This document shows, in pieces, positions 1 through 7,219 of a stretch of 22,632 bases of DNA. Numbering within the stretch: the first letter of the stretch is position 1; the number at the start of each line of letters is the position of its first letter. The DNA lies in IMG/VR virus record IMGVR_UViG_3300020213_001053, positions 1-22,632 of that record. One strand, given 5' to 3'. Source of the DNA: a virus. The notes below the pieces were generated by a model. The model was not told the origin of the DNA and did no database searches. It saw only the letters and a list, made by a program, of their open reading frames with translations. A program made the position numbers and the translations under genes.

Positions 1-198
1 GTGACCGCTCTTGAAGGAACATTCAGCAAGGCAACAACCACAATCGATGGTGGCTGGCGCATCTCATTCGACATCGACGAACAACAAGCAAAAGAAATTA
101 CTGAAATCAGCAAGTTACGAGACAAAGCCCTGTTCATTTGCGTCATGACCAAGGCCGAACGCAGGGCGCAAGAGCAGCGTGTAAACAGCGATGGCTAA
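1..198 (+). CDS. Small hypothetical phage protein, possibly 5'-truncated
   Basis: The frame is open from the first base of the window, where a GTG stands, to a TAA at 196-198. The start may therefore lie upstream. The visible 65 residues are soluble and mixed in charge, with a beta-like opening around GGWRISFDI (residues 17-25) and a helical, charged end rich in K, R, E and Q. No signal peptide or membrane segment is seen. The last bases overlap the ATG of the next gene at 191, so the two are probably translationally coupled. I do not recognise the family. Position just before the terminase genes fits the many small ORFs found there in podoviruses. Function is unknown. Confidence 0.55.
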   Translation: MTALEGTFSKATTTIDGGWRISFDIDEQQAKEITEISKLRDKALFICVMTKAERRAQEQRVNSDG

Positions 199-559
199 AA
201 AAGGCGGAAGAAATTTTAAAAAGGGGCAAAGCGGAAACCCCAAGGGCCGCCCACCAATGCCTCCCGAAGTGAAGGCGCTGAAGTCTCTCACCAATGAACA
301 CATTAAAGATGTGATGGATATCCTGTTGTTTGGCGACATCGCTAAGCTAGAGGAACTAGCAGAAGGATCTGATGGACCACTCAGGGCACTCTATGCTGCC
401 GGTATTCTGCGGGCTATTAGGGAAGGCGATCCAGGCCATCTAGAAGTTGTTCTAAATAGAATTCTTGGCAAACCCAAGGAATCTATCGAGCACTCGGGAA
501 AGATCTCCTTAGAAGACTTGGTGGCGGGAGCAAATGACCCCGGCGCAACAAAAGATTAA
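191..559 (+). CDS. DUF5681-type protein, candidate small terminase subunit
   Basis: This 122-residue protein opens with a very basic segment and the motif FKKGQSGNPKGRP at residues 9-21, the signature of the DUF5681 family. Genes of this family often sit immediately before large terminase genes in phages and prophages. The rest looks helical and acidic, with leucine-rich stretches (about residues 36-95) that could form an oligomerisation bundle. The ATG lies inside the end of the preceding small ORF, and the 3' end overlaps the terminase large-subunit start by 26 bases. The position and a basic N-terminus suited to DNA contact suggest the DNA-recognition subunit of the packaging motor. The small-terminase role is inferred from neighbourhood and not shown by a specific catalytic motif. 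Confidence 0.7.
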   Translation: MAKKGGRNFKKGQSGNPKGRPPMPPEVKALKSLTNEHIKDVMDILLFGDIAKLEELAEGSDGPLRALYAAGILRAIREGDPGHLEVVLNRILGKPKESIEHSGKISLEDLVAGANDPGATKD

Positions 560-1985
560 ACTCTGGCGGGAGAACCCCGTTCAGTTCGTTTACGACAACT
601 TCAAGGCGGATCCAGATGAGTGGCAGGCCGATACCTTAAGGAAGCTTGCCGGCACCACGCACAACCCTAGACGCAGGATAGGGATGAAGAGCTGCACGGG
701 GGCGGGTAAATCCACCGTCCTGGCTTGGATTGGCTGGCACCGTCTCGTGTGCTTTGCCAACAAGGGGAGGCACCCTAAAGGCGCGGCACTGTCTGGACAG
801 GGGAGGGAGAACCTTCGCGATACCCTCTGGGCTGAGCTATCGAGCTGGCAGCAGAGGAGTGAATTCCTAAAGACCGCCTTTAAGTGGACGGGGGAGAGGA
901 TTGCCTCGGTTGACCATCCCGAGACTTGGTTTCTCTCGGCTAGGTCTTACGCAAAGGATGCCGACACTGAAGCTATCGGCCGCTCCCTATCGGGATTGCA
1001 TTCCGAATTTCCCTTCATCCTCCTTGATGAAGCAGGGGATATGCCGGTTACAGTGGGGCAGAAGGCGTCCCAGATCTTTACGGGGGGTGTGGTAGACGGG
1101 CTCATTATAGGAGCTGGAAACCCGACCTCCACCGATGGTCTGCTCTATCACATGTCAGTAACGGAGCGGGACCTGTGGGATGTGGTTACGATCACTGCGG
1201 ACCCAGATGATCCAAGAAGGACCCCTCGCGTGGATATCGAGCACGCCAGGGAACAGATAAGGTTATACGGCAAAGAGAACCCCTGGATCATGTCCACGAT
1301 CCTCGGGCTCTTCCCCCTCACCGCCACCAATAGCCTATTTAGCGTGGCTGAAGTCGAGGCGGGGCTCGGCAAGCACCTTCAGGAACCGCAGTACAATTTC
1401 ATTCAAAAAAGAATTGGCGTGGACGTTGCCTTATACGGAGATGATCGTACCGTCCTATTCCCTCGCCAGGGCCTCGCCTCCTTCATGCCCACCGTCATGA
1501 GAACGCAGGAGCCAGCGGACATTTCCGCTGCCCTTATGACCCTCAAGCAAAAGGAGAACTCGGAACAGGAGTTCATTGACGACACAGGAGGGTGGGGCTC
1601 GGGCGTGATCAGTCATTACCGAGCAGCGGGATACCATCCCCTTGGAGTACAGGCCGCGGGCTCTGCCATTGATCCGAGGTACTTTAATAAGCGAGCCGAG
1701 ATGTGGTTCGCCATGCGGGATTGGCTGCGAGCGGGCGCTGCCCTTCCTAAACTCCCCGAGATTGTGGCTGAACTGACCACAACGGAATACACCATGAAGA
1801 ATGGCAGGCTCCTTCTCCAGCCCAAAGAGATAGTAAAGAGGAAGCTCGGAAGATCCCCGGACTTAGCCGATGCCCTGGCTCAGACATTTGCGCTGCCAGA
1901 TAGACCAATGAATAAGTACGGCGTGGCTCACGGCAGCGTTGGTAAAGCCGCTACGGAATACGATCCGCTTGCAGAGGGTCGGTAG
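534..1985 (+). CDS. terL: Terminase large subunit (packaging ATPase and nuclease)
   Basis: This 483-residue protein has both halves of a large terminase. The N-terminal ATPase shows a P-loop CTGAGKST at residues 54-61 (K59), a Walker B segment FILLDEA at 161-167 (D165, E166), and a GAGNPTST stretch at 193-200 that fits the coupling motif. The C-terminal RNase H-like nuclease shows candidate metal-binding acids in GVDVA (D297), FIDD (D349, D350) and SPDLADAL (D443, D446). Length is normal for the family. The start at 534 overlaps the previous gene. A GGGAG lies just three bases upstream, which is tight spacing, so translation is probably coupled. It would cleave concatemeric DNA and pump it through the portal encoded downstream. 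The gene ends with TAG, followed by the largest non-coding gap of the window. Confidence 0.96.
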   Translation: MTPAQQKIKLWRENPVQFVYDNFKADPDEWQADTLRKLAGTTHNPRRRIGMKSCTGAGKSTVLAWIGWHRLVCFANKGRHPKGAALSGQGRENLRDTLWAELSSWQQRSEFLKTAFKWTGERIASVDHPETWFLSARSYAKDADTEAIGRSLSGLHSEFPFILLDEAGDMPVTVGQKASQIFTGGVVDGLIIGAGNPTSTDGLLYHMSVTERDLWDVVTITADPDDPRRTPRVDIEHAREQIRLYGKENPWIMSTILGLFPLTATNSLFSVAEVEAGLGKHLQEPQYNFIQKRIGVDVALYGDDRTVLFPRQGLASFMPTVMRTQEPADISAALMTLKQKENSEQEFIDDTGGWGSGVISHYRAAGYHPLGVQAAGSAIDPRYFNKRAEMWFAMRDWLRAGAALPKLPEIVAELTTTEYTMKNGRLLLQPKEIVKRKLGRSPDLADALAQTFALPDRPMNKYGVAHGSVGKAATEYDPLAEGR

Positions 1986-2125
1986 TTCACCAAAGCTACA
2001 GCGCAGGCAGCGCAGCAGAACTTGTTAACAAGCGGAGCCACGAACCTACTCCGTTCGCCACAGAACCTACGGGTGTAGACGGGATAGAGAATGATCAGTT
2101 CGCCCATCCCATTTTTGTACCGCTA

Positions 2126-2138
2126 ATCCATGGGAAGT
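2126..2138. promoter_or_regulatory. Imperfect copy of the 2155-2168 palindrome
   Basis: The sequence AATCCATGGGAAG matches the perfect palindrome at 2155-2168 apart from one missing C in the left half. Its CCATGGGAA (2128-2136) is the exact reverse complement of TTCCCATGG at 2156-2164, so the two could also pair as a 9-bp stem with a 19-base loop. Centre-to-centre distance to the second site is about 31 bp, close to three helical turns, which would place both on the same face of the DNA. Confidence 0.4.
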
Positions 2139-2154
2139 CACGGGCAGGTGGGTT

Positions 2155-2168
2155 ATTCCCATGGGAAT
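2155..2168. promoter_or_regulatory. Perfect 14-bp palindrome, candidate operator
   Basis: ATTCCCATGGGAAT reads identically on both strands. It sits about 50 bases before the acetyltransferase start, in the main non-coding gap, next to a one-base-shorter copy upstream. The symmetry, size and spacing fit binding of a dimeric helix-turn-helix regulator. No such regulator is encoded in this window, and no binding is demonstrated. Confidence 0.45.
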
Positions 2169-2186
2169 TATAGCACCTTACTATGC

Positions 2187-2207
2187 ATTATGCTTATCCC
2201 GCATAAT
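2187..2207 (+). promoter_or_regulatory. Recurrent dyad element, copy 1 (candidate phage promoter or operator)
   Basis: ATTATGC and GCATAAT form a perfect 7-bp inverted repeat around a 7-base spacer. The same element, identical at 17 of 21 positions, occurs at 20702-20722, the other main intergenic site, again just upstream of a gene start. This copy ends 10 bases before the acetyltransferase ATG. That leaves no room for a strong ribosome-binding site if transcription begins at its right edge. The shared core is ATTATG, one variable base, TTAT, two variable bases, then CGCATA. Confidence 0.5.
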
Positions 2208-2216
2208 CTTCTCTGA

Positions 2217-2681
2217 ATGCTCTTTCAGAGATCTAATGTAGCGGTTCGCCGCGCTCGTCTAGCCGACATTGATTGGATCGTCTCTGAATTAAGGGAGTTC
2301 GCCGCCCATTACAATACCAAAAAGCCCCTGTTCCCTGACGAAATGCACGCCCACCAAGTCATCTCCAGCATGATCGATGGGCATGTAGTCTTCGTGGCCG
2401 AGCGCGGCACTGAACTCCACGGGTTCATTGGCGGCATCATCACCCCTCACTTCATGAACCCCACCATTAAAACCATCGCGGAGATGTTTTGGTGGGTCGC
2501 CAAAGAGCACAGGGGGTCCCGCGCCGGCCTCCTCCTCCTCAATGAGTTTATAGCTTTTGGTGAGAAGAACGCCGACTGGATCACCGTATCCCTAGAGAAC
2601 CGATCTCCCGTACACGAGAAGTGCCTACTTAAAAGAGGGTTCATTGGCCAGGAGCGCAGCTACCTACGGGAGGTTGTCTAA
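2217..2681 (+). CDS. GNAT-family N-acetyltransferase
   Basis: The 154 residues read as a compact GNAT fold. An N-terminal VAVRRARLADIDWI strand-helix pair (8-21) leads to a beta segment VVFVAER (57-63) and the acetyl-CoA pyrophosphate-loop region EHRGSRAGLLLLNEF at about 97-111, where RGSRAG (99-104) replaces the usual R/Q-x-x-G-x-G/A. The C-terminal half ITVSLENRSPVHEKCLLKRGF (122-142) matches the family's later strands. GNAT genes between terminase and portal are seen in other podoviruses of this type, but the substrate is unknown; a host or virion protein is possible. No Shine-Dalgarno is evident before this ATG, and no other in-frame start exists nearby. The stop overlaps the next ATG (TAATG). 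Confidence 0.8.
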   Translation: MLFQRSNVAVRRARLADIDWIVSELREFAAHYNTKKPLFPDEMHAHQVISSMIDGHVVFVAERGTELHGFIGGIITPHFMNPTIKTIAEMFWWVAKEHRGSRAGLLLLNEFIAFGEKNADWITVSLENRSPVHEKCLLKRGFIGQERSYLREVV

Positions 2682-2995
2682 TGGCAGTAGCGACCGCTAC
2701 AGTTATTGCACTTGGCATTGCCGCTGCTGCCGCAACCGCCACGACAGTTACAGCTTCTCAGCGCCAGAGCGATGCCTCTGATCAGCAAAAGAAACTCTTG
2801 GGTCAGAAGGAAGCCGAGGACGCGCGAGAAGCCAAGATCCAAAAGGATAAGCAGGACAGACTCGGCCTCAATTCTCTCGCTTCACTGGAAGCAAAGCGCA
2901 AAGCCGTGAGTGGTGCCACCCTTCCAGGCGCAACCCCCGACCAACAAATAGGCGTTGGTGCCAGCGTCGCCACCAAACAGGTGATCGGCGCGTGA
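2681..2995 (+). CDS. Small alanine-rich helical protein upstream of portal
   Basis: This 104-residue protein begins with a hydrophobic Ala/Thr-rich stretch (residues 2-24, one possible membrane helix). A strongly charged helix rich in Q, K, D, E and R follows at about 28-62, then a small-residue tail. The layout resembles the first part of phage internal virion proteins of the gp14 type and small ORFs often found before connector genes. No enzyme motif is present. It overlaps the upstream GNAT stop by one base and the downstream portal GTG by four, so it is part of the same coupled operon. A holin-like or internal head role is possible but not supported by specific residues. Confidence 0.7.
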   Translation: MAVATATVIALGIAAAAATATTVTASQRQSDASDQQKKLLGQKEAEDAREAKIQKDKQDRLGLNSLASLEAKRKAVSGATLPGATPDQQIGVGASVATKQVIGA

Positions 2996-4701
2996 GTTTC
3001 TTATCTAAAATGCAGAGATACGAAACGCTCCGCTCTGATCTAGACGCGGATTATAAGACGTTTGAGCTCCAATACAGGGACCTCAACGACTTTATCCTTC
3101 CCTCGCGTGGTCGGTTTCAAACCCAGGATAGGAATAGAGGGGACCGTCGCAACCATAAGATACTCGACATCACCGCCTACCTCTCGGCTCGCACCCTTTC
3201 AAGTGGCATGGTTGCCGGCGTCATGTCTCCCGCACGTAACTGGAAGAGACTAACCACTCCAGATCCTGAATTGGGAGAGTTCGGGCCCGTTAAGGAATGG
3301 CTCCACATCGTTGACACGCGGATGTCTAACGCCTTCCTTAGATCGAATTTATACAACGTAACCCCGACCGCCTTTGGTGATCTCGGGGTTTTCGGAACGC
3401 CCGCCATAATGATGGAGGAGGACAACCTAGAAATATCCAGGTTCTACTCCTTCCCCGTTGGTTCCTTTCGCATTGCTAAGGATAGACGAGGCCGGGTCAA
3501 CCGCTTCGTGCGTGAGTTCGGCATGACGGTAGCCAACATCGTAGCTGAGTTTGGTCAGAAAGATGACCAAGGCGACCCCGATTGGTCAAATATTTCACAG
3601 CACGTTCGTAGTATGTATGAGCGCGGTAACTACGAATCATGGATTGATGTCATCCACGTTATAGAGCCAAATCAGGACTACGCTTCTAGGAAGCTTGATT
3701 CCAAGTTCAAACGGTTCGGCTCCTGTTACTACGAGAAGGGATCGGGCGACTCAAGGCTCGATGCCCAGAAGTTCCTAAGGGAACGTGGATACGACTACTT
3801 CCCCGTGTTCTGTCCTAGATGGAGCGTTACGGGTCAAGACGTATACGCCACCGACTGCCCCGGCATGGCGGCGATCGGGGACATCAAACAGCTTCAGCAC
3901 GGTGAACGTAGAATTGCCCAGGCCATCGATAAGATGGTGAACCCCTCAATGATCGCGAGCTCTGGTCTTAAGACCGCGAAAGCCTCCATCATCTCTGGCG
4001 ACATTACGTACCTAGAAGATCAGAACCGCGACTTCTTTAAAGCCGCCCATGAAGTCCGCATTGATCTCTCTCATATCGAAAACAAGCAGACGCAAGTTCG
4101 TCAAAGAATCCAGAGGGCCTTCTTTGAAGACCTCTTTCTGATGCTCGCTCAAAGCGACAGGCGCGAATTCACCGCTACCGAAATCATGGAGCGTAAGGAA
4201 GAGAAGCTCCTGGCGGTCGGTCCAGTATTAGAGCAGCTCAATCAGGACTTTCTCGATCCCCTGATCGACGCTCAATTCCTTCTTATGAGCCAGCAAGGGC
4301 TGTTTCCTCCCGCTCCACAGGAGCTTCAGGGGCAGGACCTTAAGGTTGAATACATCTCTATCATGGCCCAAGCCCAGAAAATGGTTGGTATTGGGGGCCT
4401 CGACAGGCTCCTACAGATCGGCACTCAGATCATGTCTGTGAGCCCCGGCACCGCGGTCAAGTTCGATTTCGACCAGATCGTTGACGAGTACGCCGAGGCC
4501 CTTGGGACTTCTCCTCGCGTGATCCGCTCCGATGAAAAAGTGGAAGAGATTCGCAACGCCCAGGCTGAAGCCGCGGCCGCGCAGCAAAAAATGCAGATGA
4601 TCGAACAGGGGGCCGCTGTTGCCAAGAACTTGGCGGGCGCAAACATGGAAGGCGACAACGCGCTTTCACGCCTCTCTGAAAGATTAACGGGTCAAGTTTA
4701 G
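2992..4701 (+). CDS. Portal (head-to-tail connecting) protein
   Basis: The 569-residue product matches the podovirus head-to-tail connector family (Pfam Head-tail_con type). Recognisable features are the N-terminal helix with FELQYRDLNDFILPSRGRF (24-42), the conserved TLSSGMVAGVMSPARNWKRL block (68-87), NVTPTAFGDLGVFGTPAIM further on, and a late YISIMAQAQKM helix. The C-terminus is alanine- and glutamine-rich and probably forms the barrel. It would form the dodecameric ring at one vertex, serving as docking site for the terminase and entry channel for DNA. The start is a GTG overlapping the previous stop. TAG at 4699-4701 runs directly into the GGGAGG ribosome-binding site of the next gene. 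Confidence 0.95.
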   Translation: MSFLSKMQRYETLRSDLDADYKTFELQYRDLNDFILPSRGRFQTQDRNRGDRRNHKILDITAYLSARTLSSGMVAGVMSPARNWKRLTTPDPELGEFGPVKEWLHIVDTRMSNAFLRSNLYNVTPTAFGDLGVFGTPAIMMEEDNLEISRFYSFPVGSFRIAKDRRGRVNRFVREFGMTVANIVAEFGQKDDQGDPDWSNISQHVRSMYERGNYESWIDVIHVIEPNQDYASRKLDSKFKRFGSCYYEKGSGDSRLDAQKFLRERGYDYFPVFCPRWSVTGQDVYATDCPGMAAIGDIKQLQHGERRIAQAIDKMVNPSMIASSGLKTAKASIISGDITYLEDQNRDFFKAAHEVRIDLSHIENKQTQVRQRIQRAFFEDLFLMLAQSDRREFTATEIMERKEEKLLAVGPVLEQLNQDFLDPLIDAQFLLMSQQGLFPPAPQELQGQDLKVEYISIMAQAQKMVGIGGLDRLLQIGTQIMSVSPGTAVKFDFDQIVDEYAEALGTSPRVIRSDEKVEEIRNAQAEAAAAQQKMQMIEQGAAVAKNLAGANMEGDNALSRLSERLTGQV

Positions 4702-4714
4702 GGAGGTCCAAACA

Positions 4715-5257
4715 ATGAAACATAAAGGAAACATCATGAACCAAGTAATCGTAATCACTCTCCTCGCGTTTGGATTTGCCTCCAGCGCACAGGCATCTAT
4801 GCGTGTGTTCAATCAATCTGGAACGAACCTCGGCAATTACACCGACATGAAAGTGATCGGCGGGCTGACGGTAGCCGCTGTGAGTGGCAAGGCGCAGATT
4901 ACCAAGGTCGGTGCGCTTGAGAACAAGATCACGAACATCGGCCAGGCTGCCGTAACCCTCGTTTCGTCTCAGTGCGGAAGCACGGTATCGAACGACTCGA
5001 CTGCCGTATACACCCTTCCTCTTGCCTCCTCGGCTCAGGGTTGTCGCTTTACGTTCGTAGTAGGCACCGGAGTCGCCAACCTCACCTACGTTCATGTGAA
5101 TCCCAACACCGCCGATACCATCCTCCTCCTCGCCAACGCCGCAGGGGATGCCATCAGTGCCGACGCTACGGGAGAATCTGTAGTTCTTGAGGCCGTATCC
5201 CCCGTTATCTGGGCTCCCATTGGCTCGGAAAAAGGCACCTGGACGGACGTTAACTAA
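4715..5257 (+). CDS. Beta-rich phage structural-type protein with Sec signal peptide
   Basis: The first 27 residues look like a classical signal peptide: a basic start (K2, H3, K4), a hydrophobic core VIVITLLAFGFA (11-22) and an AQA cleavage site at 25-27. The remaining 153 residues are Thr/Val/Ala-rich beta structure with TLPLASSAQGCRFTFV (100-115) and a GTWTDVN end, typical of small virion or decoration proteins next to portal genes. C87 and C110 could form a disulfide after export. I chose the ATG at 4715 because GGAGG at 4702-4706 is well spaced and it supplies the positive n-region. An alternative ATG at 4736, with AAAGGA before it, gives 173 residues without those charges. A secreted product in a head operon is odd. 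Role unknown. Confidence 0.8.
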   Translation: MKHKGNIMNQVIVITLLAFGFASSAQASMRVFNQSGTNLGNYTDMKVIGGLTVAAVSGKAQITKVGALENKITNIGQAAVTLVSSQCGSTVSNDSTAVYTLPLASSAQGCRFTFVVGTGVANLTYVHVNPNTADTILLLANAAGDAISADATGESVVLEAVSPVIWAPIGSEKGTWTDVN

Positions 5258-5259
5258 CA

Positions 5260-5562
5260 ATGAAAAAGCCGCTGATACAGAACGCCGCAGACGAATCTCA
5301 GGTTAAGGAAGCGAAGGAAACCATCCGCATTAGCCGGATGGCGGAACTCAATGCCCTGCGTGCGGCTATGTCGGTCGAAGCATTCCGTAAATGGATCTAT
5401 CCGCGCGTGAATGTCTGCGACCGGATCAGCGTCGATCCCTCTGGGTCCATGACCTATTTCAAAGAGGGAGAGAGAAACGTCGCCCTCAAGATCAAAGCCG
5501 ATCTCTTAGAGGCCGACCCCCAAGCCTACCTATTAATGATGCAGGAGAATTTTCAGAAATGA
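5260..5562 (+). CDS. Bbp19-like phage structural protein
   Basis: This 100-residue protein carries a pattern I associate with the Bbp19 family, found between connector and scaffold genes in BPP-1-like podoviruses. Near the C-terminus, a YFKEGERNVALKI block (66-78) is followed by LLEADPQAYLLMMQEN (82-97). The N-terminal half is helical and charged. There is no signal peptide, in contrast to the gene before it. The gene starts two bases after the upstream stop, with only a weak purine stretch as ribosome-binding site, and its TGA overlaps the scaffold ATG (ATGA at 5559-5562). Its exact place in the virion is not known to me. A head-assembly role is inferred from position. Confidence 0.75.
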   Translation: MKKPLIQNAADESQVKEAKETIRISRMAELNALRAAMSVEAFRKWIYPRVNVCDRISVDPSGSMTYFKEGERNVALKIKADLLEADPQAYLLMMQENFQK

Positions 5563-6191
5563 GTGAACTCACCAACGCAGCTGACGCCACAGCCACCGCT
5601 GCCGAAGTACAACCGACCGCCGAAGTTAAGACTGAATCAACCCCAGTTGAAACGCCTGCGGCCGCAGAACCGGAAAAGAAAGTTGAAGAAGCAGCGGCCA
5701 AGCCAGCAGTACCCGAGAAGTACGAGCTGAAGCTTGCCGAAGGATCGAAGCTAAGCGCCACCGCCGTAGAGGAAGTGTCCGCCCTTGCTAAGGCAAAGGG
5801 CTACACCAACGAACAGGCACAAGAGCTCTTAGATCAGAGACAGACTGCGGTGAGCAGCTACCAAGAACAACTACAACAAGAACTAGCTACGCTTAACGAC
5901 AAGACTTGGAAACAAGAGTTAATTGCGGATAAGGAATTTGGCGGTGCCAAGTTTGACGAGAACATGATTCTCGCTCACTCGGCGGCAGAGAAGTGGTTCG
6001 GCAAGGAATTTGCCGACAGCCTCAAAGCAGCAGGCCTCAATCACAATCCACGACTAATGAAGGGTCTACATCGAATCGCCATGGCGGGCGCAAACGATAC
6101 AGCTGTTTTGCCTGGAAACCAGGATTCCCGAGGGAAGGTCCCTCTGGAGAGGCAGATGTATCCAAAAATGTTTGATAACAAGGAGAGTTAG
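5559..6191 (+). CDS. Scaffolding protein
   Basis: I place the start at ATG 5559, overlapping the previous stop, which gives 210 residues. The frame is open further upstream, but that part only shadows the Bbp19-like gene. The N-terminus is a disordered A/T/E/P-rich segment (about residues 1-50). A long helical, coiled-coil-like region rich in E, Q, L and A follows (about 65-125, including EEVSALAKAKGYTNEQAQEL), and the C-terminal part is helical, ending PLERQMYPKMFD. Acidic low-complexity N-terminus, central coil and position immediately before the major capsid gene fit podovirus scaffolds that direct procapsid assembly and then leave. No protease is seen nearby, so removal by exit rather than cleavage is the simpler guess. 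Confidence 0.85.
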   Translation: MSELTNAADATATAAEVQPTAEVKTESTPVETPAAAEPEKKVEEAAAKPAVPEKYELKLAEGSKLSATAVEEVSALAKAKGYTNEQAQELLDQRQTAVSSYQEQLQQELATLNDKTWKQELIADKEFGGAKFDENMILAHSAAEKWFGKEFADSLKAAGLNHNPRLMKGLHRIAMAGANDTAVLPGNQDSRGKVPLERQMYPKMFDNKES

Positions 6192-6193
6192 AA

Positions 6194-7195
6194 ATGGCCG
6201 TATTAAATTCAACCCTAGACACCCTTCTAGACCACGCAAAGCAATGTGGCCCCGATGGCAACATTGCTGATTACGTGGAAGCCCTCGCGCAAGAGAACGA
6301 AATCGTAGCCGACATGCCCTATGTTGAAGCCAACAAGGGACAGTCGCACCAGTACACTGTGGAAGTGGGACTGCCTTCCGTTTACTGGAAGATGCTCGGT
6401 GCCGGTGTTCTCGCTAGCAAAGGTCAATTCGCCCAAATCGAAGACGCCTGCGCCATGCTGGAATCCTGGTCGATCGTTGAAAAGGAATTGGCTCTTCTTG
6501 GTGGCAACCCCGCTAAGTACCGCTTGAACAAAGCACGCCAACACCTTTCCTCGATGGGCATCGAAGTTGCTCAAACGATGTTCTACGGCGCTGCTTCCAG
6601 CCCCGAAGAGTTCATCGGTTTGGCCCCTCGCTACTCCAGCCTCTCGGCTGTGAACGCGGAGAACGTCATCAATGGCGGCGGCACCGGTTCGGACAACTGT
6701 TCGATCTGGCTCCTCGGCATGGGTGAAGGCAAGATCCACGGCACCTACGCGAAAGGTACCAAAGCCGGTATCGATCGTCAGGACCACGGTGAGCAAATTG
6801 AACAGAACTTTGGCGGCACCACGGGCGCTCAAGCCGTTGTGTACAAAGAGCAGTTCAAGTTCAAGACCGGTCTAGCGGTTGCCGATTGGCGCTATGGCGC
6901 TCGTTTCTGCAACATCGACGTATCCAACCTCGTTGGAAAGACGTCTGCTGCCGATCTGCTAGAGGGAATGATCAAGATGATCTACCGCATCCCCAACAAC
7001 GGGAACGGCAGTCGCTTGAAGTTCTACATGAACCGCACCTGTCAAGAGTTCCTGGATCTCCAGGCTCGTGACGTTATTATCGCAGGTGGCGGAATCAACT
7101 ACGAAAACATTAGTGGAAAGCGCGTAATGAGCTTCCGTGGAATTCCCATCGGCCGCTGCGATGCACTAATTGAAACCGAAGCCACCGTAGCCTAA
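6194..7195 (+). CDS. Major capsid protein
   Basis: The 333-residue product fits the HK97-fold capsid proteins of BPP-1-like podoviruses. Recognisable blocks are YWKMLGAGVLASKGQF, FIGLAPRYSSLSAVNAENVINGG with GSDNCSIWLLGMGEGKIHGTYAKG, then LEGMIKMIYRIPN and the SFRGIPIGRCDALIETE strand at the C-terminus. A strong AAGGAG ribosome-binding site lies at 6180-6185, eight bases before the ATG, as expected for the most abundant virion protein. It follows the scaffold stop by two bases. No prohead-protease delta domain or signal is visible. The coding frame uses common, GC-ending codons more strictly than its neighbours, which suggests high expression. Confidence 0.95.
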   Translation: MAVLNSTLDTLLDHAKQCGPDGNIADYVEALAQENEIVADMPYVEANKGQSHQYTVEVGLPSVYWKMLGAGVLASKGQFAQIEDACAMLESWSIVEKELALLGGNPAKYRLNKARQHLSSMGIEVAQTMFYGAASSPEEFIGLAPRYSSLSAVNAENVINGGGTGSDNCSIWLLGMGEGKIHGTYAKGTKAGIDRQDHGEQIEQNFGGTTGAQAVVYKEQFKFKTGLAVADWRYGARFCNIDVSNLVGKTSAADLLEGMIKMIYRIPNNGNGSRLKFYMNRTCQEFLDLQARDVIIAGGGINYENISGKRVMSFRGIPIGRCDALIETEATVA

Positions 7196-7219
7196 CCAAT
7201 TATTTAAAGGAGATTGAAT

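Larger units (their letters stand above)
1986..2216 (+). other. Intergenic region carrying palindromes, probable control region
   Basis: This stretch of 231 bases lies between the terminase and acetyltransferase genes and is the longest non-coding gap in the window. It has no ORF with a usable start. It holds a near-palindrome at 2126-2138, a perfect 14-bp palindrome at 2155-2168 and a dyad element at 2187-2207 that recurs before the tail-fibre gene. No convincing sigma70 -35/-10 pair is visible. CATAAT at 2202-2207 resembles a -10 box but lacks a matching -35. No T-tract terminator is seen after the terminase gene. The clustering of symmetrical sites suggests the control point for the structural operon downstream. 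Confidence 0.6.

Noticed and set aside
1946-2173. Open frame of about 75 codons across the terminase end and the intergenic gap
   Set aside because: It has no ATG, GTG or TTG start and covers the palindromes. It would need a -1 shift out of the terminase gene, which is already complete with its nuclease motifs.
2202-2207. CATAAT as a host sigma70 -10 box
   Set aside because: No acceptable -35 is found 16-18 bases upstream. The bases are better explained as half of the dyad element.
4457-5260. 267-codon open frame on the - strand
   Set aside because: It lies opposite the portal end and the signal-peptide gene, both well supported. The translation is low in recognisable structure, and no ribosome-binding site or - strand neighbour supports it.
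5391-5558. Upstream extension of the scaffold frame
   Set aside because: It reads arginine-rich out-of-frame sequence over the Bbp19-like gene. ATG 5559 with the ATGA overlap is the natural start.
6227-6832. 201-codon open frame on the - strand
   Set aside because: Antisense shadow of the major capsid gene, a result of its biased codon use.
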